Part shown: one piece after another, positions 1-6,218 of the stretch
How the letters are laid out: the number at the start of each line of letters is the position of its first letter
Numbering within the stretch: the stretch's first letter is position 1
Assembly: GCA_030039715.1 (NCBI GenBank)
Contig: JASHVA010000081.1
Span: forward strand, 1-12,846
DNA length: 12,846 nt
Direction: 5' to 3'
Source: Thermoplasmata archaeon
GTDB lineage: Archaea > Thermoplasmatota > Thermoplasmata > Lutacidiplasmatales > UBA184
Position numbers and translations under genes: made by a program
Notes under the pieces: generated by a model
The model's input: the letters and a program-made list of their open reading frames with translations, nothing else
Databases searched by the model: none
Told to the model about the DNA's origin: nothing

Positions 1-1316
1 ATGCCGGTCAGCATGAAGCTGCCGAGCGACACGTTGTCGGCGGCGATCGGCCGCTCGCCCTGGAAGACCTTGATCTCGACGCTCGACTGGCTGTCGGCGG
101 CGGTCGTGAAGATCTGGCTCTTGCGGGTGGGGATGGTCGTGTTCCGGTCGATCAGGTGGGTCGCCACTCCGCCCAGGGTCTCGACCCCGAGCGACAGCGG
201 CGTCACGTCGAGCAGGACGACGTCCTTCACCTCGCCCGCGAGCACACCGCCCTGGATCGCGGCGCCCATCGCGACGCACTCCATCGGGTCGACGCCGTGC
301 TCGATCGGTCGGCCGACCGCCTGCTCGAGGAACTTCTGCACGATCGGCATCCGCGTGGGTCCCCCGACGAGCACGATGCGGTTGATCTGCTCCTTCGCGA
401 CCTTCGCGTCCCGGATCGCCTGGTCGACGGGCGGACGGCACCGGTCGACGATCGGACGGACGAGCTCCTCGAGCTTCGCCCGACTGAGCGACAGGGAGAG
501 GTGCTTCGGCCCTTCGTTCGTCGCGGTCAGGAACGGGAGGTTGATCTGGGTCTCCATGGTGGAGGAGAGCTCGATCTTCGCCTTCTCCGCCGCGTCCCGG
601 ACGCGCTGCATCGCCATCTTGTCCGGGCGGATGTTCACCCCGGAGTCCTTCTGGAACTCCGCAGCGACCCACTCGGTGACCGCGTTGTCCATGTCGGTGC
701 CGCCGAGCTGCGTGTCGCCGCTCGTGCTCATGACCTCGAAGACGCCCTCGCCGAAGTCCATGATCGTGACGTCGAGCGTCCCGCCGCCGAGGTCGAAGAC
801 GAGGATCTTCTGGTTCTTCCCGCCCTTGTCGAGGCCGTAGGCGAGCGAGGCGGCGGTCGGCTCGTTGATGATCCGCACGACCTCGAGGCCCGCGATCGCG
901 CCGGCGTCCTTCGTCGCCTGGCGCTGGTTGTCGTTGAAGTAGGCCGGCACGGTGATGACGGCCTTCTCGACCTTCTCCCCGAGGAAGGCCTCCGCGTCGC
1001 GCTTGATCTTCTGGAGCAGGTACGCCGAGAGCTGCTGCGGAGTGTACTCCTTCCCGTAGATGCGGTACTTGTAGTCGGTCCCCATCTTCCGCTTGAAGGC
1101 GGTGACGGTACCCTCGGGGTTCGAGATCGCCTGGCGGCGCGCGGGCTCGCCGACGATCAACTGACCGTCCTTGGTGAAGGCGACGTAGGAAGGGAACGCC
1201 TTCCCGCCGCCGGTCGTGGTTCCCTCGGCGCTCGGGATGATCGCGGGCCGTCCGCCCTCGAGCATCGCCGCGGCCGAGTTGCTGGTTCCGAGGTCGATTC
1301 CGATGATCTTCGCCAT
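1..1316 (-). CDS. dnaK: Molecular chaperone DnaK (Hsp70), C-terminal part outside window
   Basis: ATP-dependent Hsp70 chaperone that, with DnaJ and GrpE, binds and refolds unfolded polypeptides in the cytoplasm. Translating the minus strand from ATG at 1316 gives about 438 residues. The N-terminal phosphate-binding motif IIGIDLGTSNS is followed by VITVPAYFNDNQRQ, IINEPTAASLAYGLDK, FDLGGGTLDV and LVGGPTRMP, so the nucleotide-binding domain is complete. LLDVTPLSLGVETLGG marks the interdomain linker and start of the substrate-binding domain; the reading frame runs off the window at base 1. The segment after KRKMGTDYKYRIYGKEY is short, as in Gram-positive and archaeal DnaK, which lack the roughly 24-residue insertion of proteobacterial DnaK. 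GGAG at 1324-1327 lies 7 nt before the ATG and a TATA box lies at 1391-1400. Archaeal DnaK is generally held to be of bacterial origin. Any grpE/dnaJ partner is out of view. Confidence 0.97.
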   Translation of the reverse strand, partial: MAKIIGIDLGTSNSAAAMLEGGRPAIIPSAEGTTTGGGKAFPSYVAFTKDGQLIVGEPARRQAISNPEGTVTAFKRKMGTDYKYRIYGKEYTPQQLSAYLLQKIKRDAEAFLGEKVEKAVITVPAYFNDNQRQATKDAGAIAGLEVVRIINEPTAASLAYGLDKGGKNQKILVFDLGGGTLDVTIMDFGEGVFEVMSTSGDTQLGGTDMDNAVTEWVAAEFQKDSGVNIRPDKMAMQRVRDAAEKAKIELSSTMETQINLPFLTATNEGPKHLSLSLSRAKLEELVRPIVDRCRPPVDQAIRDAKVAKEQINRIVLVGGPTRMPIVQKFLEQAVGRPIEHGVDPMECVAMGAAIQGGVLAGEVKDVVLLDVTPLSLGVETLGGVATHLIDRNTTIPTRKSQIFTTAADSQSSVEIKVFQGERPIAADNVSLGSFMLTG

Positions 1317-1390
1317 GGTACGTCTCCGGGCCCCTCCAAGCGCTCGGCCCGGCAGGGTACCCTTATGTCAGCATCGGTAAGACAACTCTT

Positions 1391-1400
1391 GTATAAAAAG
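1391..1400 (-). promoter_or_regulatory. Probable TATA box of dnaK
   Basis: On the minus strand this reads CTTTTTATAC, close to the archaeal box A consensus TTTAWATA. A start about 25 nt downstream would lie near 1370 and give a leader of roughly 50 nt containing the GGAG ribosome binding site at 1324-1327. The same bases read GTATAAAAAG on the plus strand, so a weak divergent use towards the gene at 1519 cannot be excluded. The 202-nt intergenic region 1317-1518 otherwise shows nothing I recognise. Confidence 0.55.
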
Positions 1401-1518
1401 ACAGCGAATTTTCTCGGGGAGAGACGGTGCGTCCGAGGGAGGATTCCCGCCGGGACAGGGCGTAGGAGGGTCGGGCGCCGGGCGAGCCGTTTTCTCTTCG
1501 GCCCGGCTCGGTTCGCCC

Positions 1519-2262
1519 GTGACGGAGCCCCGGGCCCTGACACGGCCGAAGACGCTCGTGCCGGTCGTGCTGTTCGACATGGACGACACGATCTTCGACC
1601 ATTCGCTGACGTGCCGGGACGCCCTCGACCGGATCCGCACGGAGTACCCCGAGTTCGCCGGCCGCCGGCTCGAGGAAGTATGGGGCGAGTACGGCCGCCT
1701 GCTCGGCGTCACCCACGTCGACGTGATGCTCGGTCGTCGTGCGTCCGAGGTCGTTCGGGCCGAGCGCTTCGTCCGGCTCGCCGAGTGGGCGGGGCGGCCG
1801 ATCTCCCTGGCCCGGGCCGACGAGGTCTCCCGCGTCTACCGCGAGCACTACCAGGCACTCCGACGTCCGGTCGAGGGGGCGCCCGAGCTCGTGCGGCGGC
1901 TGCACCGGGACCACACGATCGGAGTCGTCACGAACAACACCGTGGCCGAGCAAACGGAGAAGATCGCCTTCCTCGGGCTGGAGAGCGCGATCGATGCCCT
2001 CGTTACCTCCGAGGAGATCGGGGCCGCCAAGCCCGATGCGCGCATCTTTCACCGCGCGCTCGAACGGACCGGGGGCCGGCCCGAGGGGGCGGTCATGGTC
2101 GGAGACTCCTGGGGGAGCGACATCGTGGGCGCTCGGGCGGCCGGCATCCGACCGATCTGGTTCAACCGGTTCCGGCTCCCGCGGCCGGAAGCCCGCGAGG
2201 TCGCCGAGATCCGGTCGTTCCGGCCCGCCCGCCGGGTCGAAGAGCTCCTGGCGGGCCCCTAG
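1519..2262 (+). CDS. HAD-superfamily phosphatase, YjjG/YfnB-like
   Basis: Predicted cytoplasmic Mg2+-dependent phosphatase of the haloacid dehalogenase superfamily, subfamily I, 247 aa. All four HAD motifs are visible: motif I DMDDT (nucleophile Asp20, acid/base Asp22), motif II VVTNNT (Thr138), motif III Lys171 in AAKPDARIF, and motif IV GDSWGSD (Asp196, Asp201). The helical cap lies between motif I and motif II (about residues 28-110). The pattern resembles YjjG-type 5'-nucleotidases, but the substrate cannot be read from sequence; a phosphoglycolate or other small phosphate ester is equally possible. The start is GTG at 1519; GTG at 1558 (Val14) is a plausible alternative because motif I begins only six residues later. 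No strong TATA box is seen 25-30 nt upstream, only a weak TTTTCTCT near 1490. It stands alone, on the opposite strand from dnaK. Confidence 0.87.
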   Translation: MTEPRALTRPKTLVPVVLFDMDDTIFDHSLTCRDALDRIRTEYPEFAGRRLEEVWGEYGRLLGVTHVDVMLGRRASEVVRAERFVRLAEWAGRPISLARADEVSRVYREHYQALRRPVEGAPELVRRLHRDHTIGVVTNNTVAEQTEKIAFLGLESAIDALVTSEEIGAAKPDARIFHRALERTGGRPEGAVMVGDSWGSDIVGARAAGIRPIWFNRFRLPRPEAREVAEIRSFRPARRVEELLAGP

Positions 2263-2293
2263 GGCCTCCGGGCCCGCGTAGCACTCCGTCGCA

Positions 2294-2300
2294 TTATATT
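2294..2300 (+). promoter_or_regulatory. TATA box for a leaderless M20/desulfurase operon
   Basis: TTATATT is an isolated AT-rich island in GC-rich DNA. Its centre is 25 nt before the ATG at 2322, the spacing expected if transcription begins at the start codon itself, and there is no Shine-Dalgarno-like sequence before that ATG. Confidence 0.65.
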
Positions 2301-2321
2301 GCGCGGCCGACTGGGCCGGCG

Positions 2322-3518
2322 ATGGTTCGCGCTCCGGAGGCGTGGATACCCGCCGCGCGGAAGGTCCTGCCCGCGATGCGCGCGTGGCGCGTCGCGTTCC
2401 ACGAGGAGCCCGAGCTCTCGCTCGAGGAGCACCGGACGCGCGAGAAGGTTGCCGCCGCGCTCCGTGAGCTCGGCATTCCGTACCAGACCTACGACGATCT
2501 TCCGGCGGTCGTCGGACTGATCCGGGGGCGATCCGACCGGCCGGTGGTCGCGTTGCGCGCCGACATGGACGGGCTGCCCGTGACGGAGGCGACCGGCCTC
2601 CCGTTCTCCTCCCGCTTCGAAGGTCGGATGCACGCCTGCGGCCACGACGTGCACATGGCGAGCCTGCTCGGGGCCGCCGCGATCCTGACGCGCGAGGGGC
2701 GTCGACCGGCGGGACCGGTGAAGCTCCTGTTCCAACCCGCCGAGGAGGAAGGGACGCGCGGAGGCGCGCTGCCGTTGATCGAGCACGGAGCGCTGGAGCG
2801 ACCGAAGGTCGACTTCGCGGTGGGCCTGCACGTCATGCCGAACCTGCCGCTCGGCGATGTCGGTTGGAAGGCCGGCGCGTTCATGGCGGCCGCCGATTTC
2901 TTCCGGATCACGGTGCGGGGCCAGGGGGGACATGCCGCGTCGCCCCACCAGGGTCCCGACGCGATCGTCGTCGCGAGCGAGATCGTGAACGGCCTTCAGG
3001 CGCTCGTGAGCCGGGTGCGCGACCCCCTCGATCCGGTGGTCGTGAGCGTCGGCTCGATCCACGGCGGCACGCGCAACAACATCCTTCCGTCGGAGGTCGT
3101 GCTCGAGGGGACGGTGCGGACGTTCCGCGCGGCCACGCGCGACCTCATCGATCGCACGCTCCATCGACGCGTGCGGGCGATCGCCTCGAGCCTCGGAGCC
3201 CGTGTCCAGATCGAGTACCGGCGCGGATATCCGAGCCTCGTGAACGACCCGGCCGTCACGCGAACGGTCGGCGAGGCGTTGCGCATCGAGTTCGGACGCG
3301 ACCACGCGGTCGAAGAGGAGCGGCCGGTGATGGGCGCCGAGGACTTCGCCCGATACCTCGAACGCGTTCCGGGCACCTTCTTCCACCTCGGCGTCGGTCT
3401 GCCGAACCGGCCCGCGAGCCTTCACAGCGCCACGTTCGCGCCCGACGAGCGCGCGCTCGTCTACGGGGCCGCCGCCCTCGCGGCGGCGGCGGACGGGCTG
3501 CAGAGGAACCATCCGTGA
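2322..3518 (+). CDS. M20D-family amidohydrolase / carboxypeptidase
   Basis: Predicted binuclear metal-dependent amidohydrolase of peptidase family M20D, the family of N-acyl-amino-acid hydrolases, hippurate hydrolase and IAA-amino-acid hydrolases; it removes an acyl group from amino-acid or peptide-like amides. Length is 398 aa, usual for the family. FHEEPELSLEE near residue 26, RADMDGLPV near 80, MHACGHDVHMA (Cys106, His108), FQPAEEEG (Glu141-143), GLHVMP (His170) and LHSATFAPDE (His368) are the expected metal-binding and catalytic blocks. The dimerisation (lid) domain spans about residues 185-300, starting at the GGHAASPHQG region. The ATG at 2322 is chosen because a TATA box lies 25 nt upstream and the family match begins just after; the same frame stays open far upstream only as a high-GC artefact. 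Its stop overlaps the GTG of the next gene, indicating translational coupling. The true substrate is not predictable. Confidence 0.92.
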   Translation: MVRAPEAWIPAARKVLPAMRAWRVAFHEEPELSLEEHRTREKVAAALRELGIPYQTYDDLPAVVGLIRGRSDRPVVALRADMDGLPVTEATGLPFSSRFEGRMHACGHDVHMASLLGAAAILTREGRRPAGPVKLLFQPAEEEGTRGGALPLIEHGALERPKVDFAVGLHVMPNLPLGDVGWKAGAFMAAADFFRITVRGQGGHAASPHQGPDAIVVASEIVNGLQALVSRVRDPLDPVVVSVGSIHGGTRNNILPSEVVLEGTVRTFRAATRDLIDRTLHRRVRAIASSLGARVQIEYRRGYPSLVNDPAVTRTVGEALRIEFGRDHAVEEERPVMGAEDFARYLERVPGTFFHLGVGLPNRPASLHSATFAPDERALVYGAAALAAAADGLQRNHP

Positions 3519-4888
3519 CGCTCGAGCGCGTGCGCTCGGACTTTCCCGCGCTCGTTCCCCGCGCCGGCCGCCCGGCGCCGGTCTACCTCGATTCGGCGTG
3601 CATGTCGCTCGTTCCCCGACCCGTGCTCGACGCCATGGAGGAGTATTACCGGGACTTCCCCGGGTGCGCCGGCCGCAGCCTGCACCGATTCTCCGAGGAG
3701 GTGGGCCGGCGCTACGAGGCCTCCCGCGCGGCGTTCGCCCGATTCCTCGGTCGATCGGACCCGGCGGGCGTTGTCTTCGTCCGCAACGCGACCGAGGCGA
3801 TCAACCTCGTCGCGAACGGGCTCGACTGGAAGGCCGGCGACCGCGTGCTCGTCACGGATCGCGAGCACAATTCGAACCTCGTGGTCTGGCAACGGCTCGC
3901 CGCCGAGCGGGGCGTGCGGCTCTCGACCCTCCCGCTCCCCGACGACGGGTCGTTCGACGTCGAGGCCCTCGAGCGGGAGCTCGCCGCGGGCGTGCGGCTC
4001 GTGAGCTTCTTCCACACGTCGAACCTCGACGGCCGCACGCTCCCCGTGCGCGAGATCACCGAGCGGGCGCATGCCCACGGCGCCCTCGTGATGTTCGACG
4101 GCTGCCAGGCGGCGCCGCACGTCCCGGTCGATCTCGATCGCTGGGGAGTCGACTTCTACGCCGTGTCGGCGCACAAGATGCTCGGGCCGACCGGCACGGG
4201 CGTGCTCGCCGCGGCGCCGGCCCCGCTCGCGGGCCTGCGACCGCTGCTCCTGGGCGGGGAGACGGTCGAGTGGAGCACGCTCACCGGGCACGCGCTGCGG
4301 CCTCCCCCGCACCGATTCGAGGCCGGCCTCCAGAACTACGCGGGAGTGATCGGGGCGCACGCGGCGCTCGACTACCTCGCGCGGGTCGGGCTCGACGCGG
4401 TCGAGGCGCGGCAGCGCTCGCTCAACGCGCGCGTGACGCAGGCCCTCGCGGGCGAGCCCCGGCTCCACGTCCTCGGGCCGGACGCCGTGAAGGACCGCTC
4501 GAGCATCTTCGCCTTCACGCTCGACGGGGTCGACCCGCACGACACCGCCGTCTTCCTGGACGAGGGGTACGACGTCATGGTCCGCTCGGGGATGCACTGC
4601 GTGCACTCCTTCTACGAGCGCCGGGGCCTCCCGGGAAACGTCCGGGCGTCGTTCTACTTCTACAACGACCTCCGCGACGCCGACGCGCTCGTCCGAGGGA
4701 TCTCGGAGCTCCTGGAGCGAACCGGCGGCGGAGCTAGCGGTACATCGGCTGCGAGCTCTGCGTCGGGGCGTCGCCGCGCCCGCGCTCGGCCGCGTGCCGC
4801 TGGATCGAGAGCAACTGCTGCTCGATCCGCTCGGCCTCGGCGTAGAGCGGAACGGGGTCGAGCGGGGTCCGCAAGAGGATCTGGTTGA
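3515..4888 (+). CDS. SufS/CsdA-type cysteine desulfurase-like class V aminotransferase
   Basis: PLP-dependent class V aminotransferase, closest in motifs to group II cysteine desulfurases, which take sulfur from cysteine as a persulfide for Fe-S clusters or thiolation. The N-terminal YLDSACMSLVPRPV, FVRNATEAINLVANGL, DREHNSNLVVW and MFDGCQAAPHVPVD blocks lead to the PLP-binding Lys221 in VSAHKMLGPTGTG. Cys362 in RSGMHCVHSFYERRG occupies the position of the catalytic cysteine in SufS (RTGHHC type). The start is GTG at 3515, overlapping the stop of the amidohydrolase gene (GTGA). The family domain ends around residue 407 (LLERTGG, base 4735); the open frame then continues about 50 residues through an Arg/Ala/Ser-rich tail that is antisense to the end of the PAC2 gene. 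That tail may be a chance extension. No Suf scaffold genes are nearby, so the in vivo role (desulfurase or other lyase) is uncertain. Confidence 0.88.
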   Translation: MTLERVRSDFPALVPRAGRPAPVYLDSACMSLVPRPVLDAMEEYYRDFPGCAGRSLHRFSEEVGRRYEASRAAFARFLGRSDPAGVVFVRNATEAINLVANGLDWKAGDRVLVTDREHNSNLVVWQRLAAERGVRLSTLPLPDDGSFDVEALERELAAGVRLVSFFHTSNLDGRTLPVREITERAHAHGALVMFDGCQAAPHVPVDLDRWGVDFYAVSAHKMLGPTGTGVLAAAPAPLAGLRPLLLGGETVEWSTLTGHALRPPPHRFEAGLQNYAGVIGAHAALDYLARVGLDAVEARQRSLNARVTQALAGEPRLHVLGPDAVKDRSSIFAFTLDGVDPHDTAVFLDEGYDVMVRSGMHCVHSFYERRGLPGNVRASFYFYNDLRDADALVRGISELLERTGGGASGTSAASSASGRRRARARPRAAGSRATAARSARPRRRAERGRAGSARGSG

Positions 4889-5549
4889 TCGTCTCGATCA
4901 CCTTCGCTGCCGCGCGCGCGTCCGGATAATCCGACTGCGCCTCGGCGAGGAAGGTCAGGACGTCGAACCCGCGGCGTCGGCCTTCGTTGAGGAGCACTCC
5001 GGCGATGCCGGTGATCACGCCCTCGGCGAACGGGCTCATGTTCGGCTCGATGTAGAGCTCCCGCGCCTTGCGCGTGCTCGCGACGCCGTAGACCCGCACG
5101 TCGTTCAAGCGGGCGCCGCGCGCCGGCTTACCGCCGTGGGGCGACGCCTCGACCACGAGCCCCTCGGGCGAGACGAGCAGCGAGCACCGTTGCTCCTGCA
5201 CCCAGTCGAGGATCGCGGTTGCGAGCGGGTGGATCACCGTCGGCGCCGGGTGGAACTCCGAGACGAACGCGACGATCTTGTCCGCGCCCCGTCCGGCCCG
5301 GTCGGCGGGCGGTCGGCCCGCGTAGATCCGGACGGGATGCTGCGGGTCCCCGTTCCGAATCAGCGAGACGGTGGGGAAGGCGGGCGATTCGACGATGCCG
5401 ATCTGCTGCATCTCGAGAGTGTCGATGAGGTAGTTCGCGACGATCGAGCTGACGAGTCCGACCGAGGGAAAGCCGTCGATGACGATCGCCCCCTCGACGT
5501 CGACGCGCTTCACCTCGTAGATCCGGACCTGGTCCGGCGGGATCGTCAT
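4734..5549 (-). CDS. PAC2-family protein (proteasome assembly chaperone-like)
   Basis: 271-aa archaeal member of the PAC2 family (COG2047-like), related to eukaryotic proteasome assembly chaperone 2; the archaeal proteins are usually annotated only as ATP-grasp/PAC2-like. The conserved blocks are GAIVIDGFPSVGLVSSIVANYLI near residue 20, ESPAFPTVSLIRNG, KIVAFVSEFHP, the LLVSPEGL strand, and a helical FAEGVITGIAGVLLNEGRRRGFDVLTFLAEA followed by YPDARAAAKVIETINQIL. The C-terminal 45 residues are helical and charged (EAERIEQQLLSIQRH). ATG at 5549 is chosen because it directly precedes the first conserved strand and follows the upstream gene's stop codon (5552-5554) by 2 nt, so the two are one operon. 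The frame is open much further upstream but without conserved sequence. The last 155 bp overlap the tail of the convergent desulfurase-like gene. Biochemical function is unknown. Confidence 0.88.
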   Translation of the reverse strand: MTIPPDQVRIYEVKRVDVEGAIVIDGFPSVGLVSSIVANYLIDTLEMQQIGIVESPAFPTVSLIRNGDPQHPVRIYAGRPPADRAGRGADKIVAFVSEFHPAPTVIHPLATAILDWVQEQRCSLLVSPEGLVVEASPHGGKPARGARLNDVRVYGVASTRKARELYIEPNMSPFAEGVITGIAGVLLNEGRRRGFDVLTFLAEAQSDYPDARAAAKVIETINQILLRTPLDPVPLYAEAERIEQQLLSIQRHAAERGRGDAPTQSSQPMYR

Positions 5550-5551
5550 GA

Positions 5552-5914
5552 CTAGAGCGACCTCTCGACGATTTGGCCGAGCTCCTTCGAGACCAGATCC
5601 ACGAGGTCCTTCGTGAGCGCCCGGCGGACCTCGGGCGGGAGCGCGTGGAGCCCGAGGCGGGCGGTCGCCGTACCGACGCGGACGAGCGCGGCGTACTCGC
5701 TTGCCCGCGCGGCGAGGAGGTCCCGAACGGCCTCCCGTAGGTCGGACTCGAGCTGCGGGTCCTCTTTGAGCGTCTTCTCGAGGTGCCGCCGGATCTCGTC
5801 CTTGACGATGTCCCGCGTCGCCTCGCGGACGAGCTCCTCGGGGCGCAGGAGGTCCCGCGTGCTCTTGACGAGCAGGTCGATCGGCTCGCCGGCCGAGGCG
5901 CCTTCCTCCGCCAT
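5552..5914 (-). CDS. Small highly charged helical protein, function unknown
   Basis: I do not recognise the family. The 120-aa product is rich in Glu, Arg, Leu and Asp and reads as a series of amphipathic helices (PEELVREATRDIVKDEIRRH, then KEDPQLESDLREAVRDLL, then PPEVRRALTKDLVDLVSKEL), with no cysteine, signal peptide or membrane segment. That it is a real gene is supported by a TATA-like box 27 nt before its ATG (leaderless arrangement), by a stop only 2 nt before the PAC2 start, and by strong codon bias towards GC at third positions like its neighbours. Co-transcription with a PAC2 protein suggests a partner or assembly factor, but this is only context. The short open frames on the plus strand across it lack supporting signals. 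Confidence 0.75.
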   Translation of the reverse strand: MAEEGASAGEPIDLLVKSTRDLLRPEELVREATRDIVKDEIRRHLEKTLKEDPQLESDLREAVRDLLAARASEYAALVRVGTATARLGLHALPPEVRRALTKDLVDLVSKELGQIVERSL

Positions 5915-5938
5915 CGGCCCGCGGAGTGGGGACCGAAG

Positions 5939-5944
5939 GATAAG
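5939..5944 (-). promoter_or_regulatory. TATA-like box for the 120-aa protein / PAC2 operon
   Basis: The minus strand reads AAACCCTTATCC here. The CTTATC core lies about 27 nt before the ATG at 5914, so the transcript would be leaderless; there is no Shine-Dalgarno-like sequence close to that ATG. Confidence 0.5.
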
Positions 5945-5984
5945 GGTTTGGAGGCCGGGCGACGGAGCGCACGACGCGCACGCG

Positions 5985-5993
5985 AAAACTTAT
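5985..5993 (+). promoter_or_regulatory. Probable box A of the tRNA-Ala gene
   Basis: GAAAACTTATCC forms an A-rich BRE-like run followed by CTTAT, about 30 nt before the first base of tRNA-Ala (6021). This is the normal archaeal promoter spacing for a tRNA gene and matches the CTTATC core on the other strand at 5939-5944. Confidence 0.5.
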
Positions 5994-6020
5994 CCTGCGG
6001 CGACCCTCGGCGGCCGTCGT

Positions 6021-6121
6021 GGGCCGGTAGATCAGCGGAAGATCGCTACCTTGGCAAGGTAGAGGTCGCGAGTTCAAAGGGAAGGGAGTCCGCTCCCTTC
6101 CGGAGATTCTCGCCCGGTCCA
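6021..6121 (+). tRNA. tRNA-Ala(GGC) interrupted by a T-loop intron
   Basis: Decodes GCC alanine codons. The acceptor stem GGGCCGG pairs with CCGGTCC (6114-6120) and includes the G3:U70 wobble pair that identifies alanine tRNAs; the discriminator A73 is at 6121 and CCA is not encoded. The D arm is GATC-AGCGGAA-GATC. The anticodon stem CTACC/GGTAG encloses TTGGCAA, so the anticodon is GGC at 6053-6055. The variable loop is AGGTC, and the T stem is GCGAG (6068-6072) with CTCGC (6109-6113). The T-loop is split: TTCAAA at 6073-6078 and T at 6108 are separated by 29 nt. Removing these restores a standard loop TTCAAAT and a 72-nt tRNA. Every stem and the alanine identity element are intact, so this is a functional split gene and not a pseudogene. 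Confidence 0.95.
6079..6107 (+). other. 29-nt tRNA-Ala intron at position 59/60 (BHB motif)
   Basis: The insert folds into a perfect 9-bp hairpin, GGAAGGGAG (6080-6088) with CTCCCTTCC (6093-6101), closed by a four-base loop. The splice sites fit a bulge-helix-bulge: outer helix = T stem; 3-nt bulge AAG (6077-6079, cut AA^G); central helix TTCA (6073-6076) with GGAG (6102-6105), three pairs plus an A.G mismatch; 3-nt bulge ATT (6106-6108, cut AT^T). This is the geometry recognised by archaeal tRNA-splicing endonuclease. The position in the T-loop is non-canonical; most archaeal introns sit at 37/38. Confidence 0.88.
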
Positions 6122-6187
6122 CTTTCGCGAACCCCGGCGCATCGTTTCGGCAGTTGTCGAGCGGAGGCACCGACACGAAGGCTAGCG

Positions 6188-6195
6188 ATTTATAC
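6188..6195 (+). promoter_or_regulatory. TATA box for leaderless HTH regulator/mevalonate operon
   Basis: ATTTATAC is a near-consensus archaeal box A in otherwise GC-rich DNA. Its centre is 27 nt before GTG at 6219, which implies transcription starts at or next to that codon. It decides GTG 6219 as the regulator start, since the next in-frame ATG (6243) would leave an untranslated leader without a ribosome binding site. Confidence 0.7.
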
Positions 6196-6218
6196 CGCCA
6201 CCAACCTGCCCGCGCTTC

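Noticed and set aside
1364..1518. ATG at 1364 and a short open frame in the dnaK-phosphatase intergenic region.
   Set aside because: It merely joins the shadow frame, has no ribosome binding site or conserved sequence, and overlaps the dnaK promoter.
156..2321. Very long open plus-strand frame running antisense to dnaK and through the phosphatase gene into the amidohydrolase gene.
   Set aside because: It is antisense to conserved DnaK and out of frame with the HAD motifs; it stays open because of high GC. Only the part from ATG 2322 matches a family and has a promoter.
2259..3512. Long minus-strand open frame opposite the amidohydrolase gene.
   Set aside because: Arg/Glu-rich translation without recognisable domains, mirroring a well-conserved M20 gene; a codon-bias shadow.
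6080..6101. Hairpin after the tRNA-Ala anticodon arm, considered as a terminator or a sign of a pseudogene.
   Set aside because: Removing 29 nt restores a perfect T arm, and the acceptor stem closes exactly beyond it, so it is an intron.
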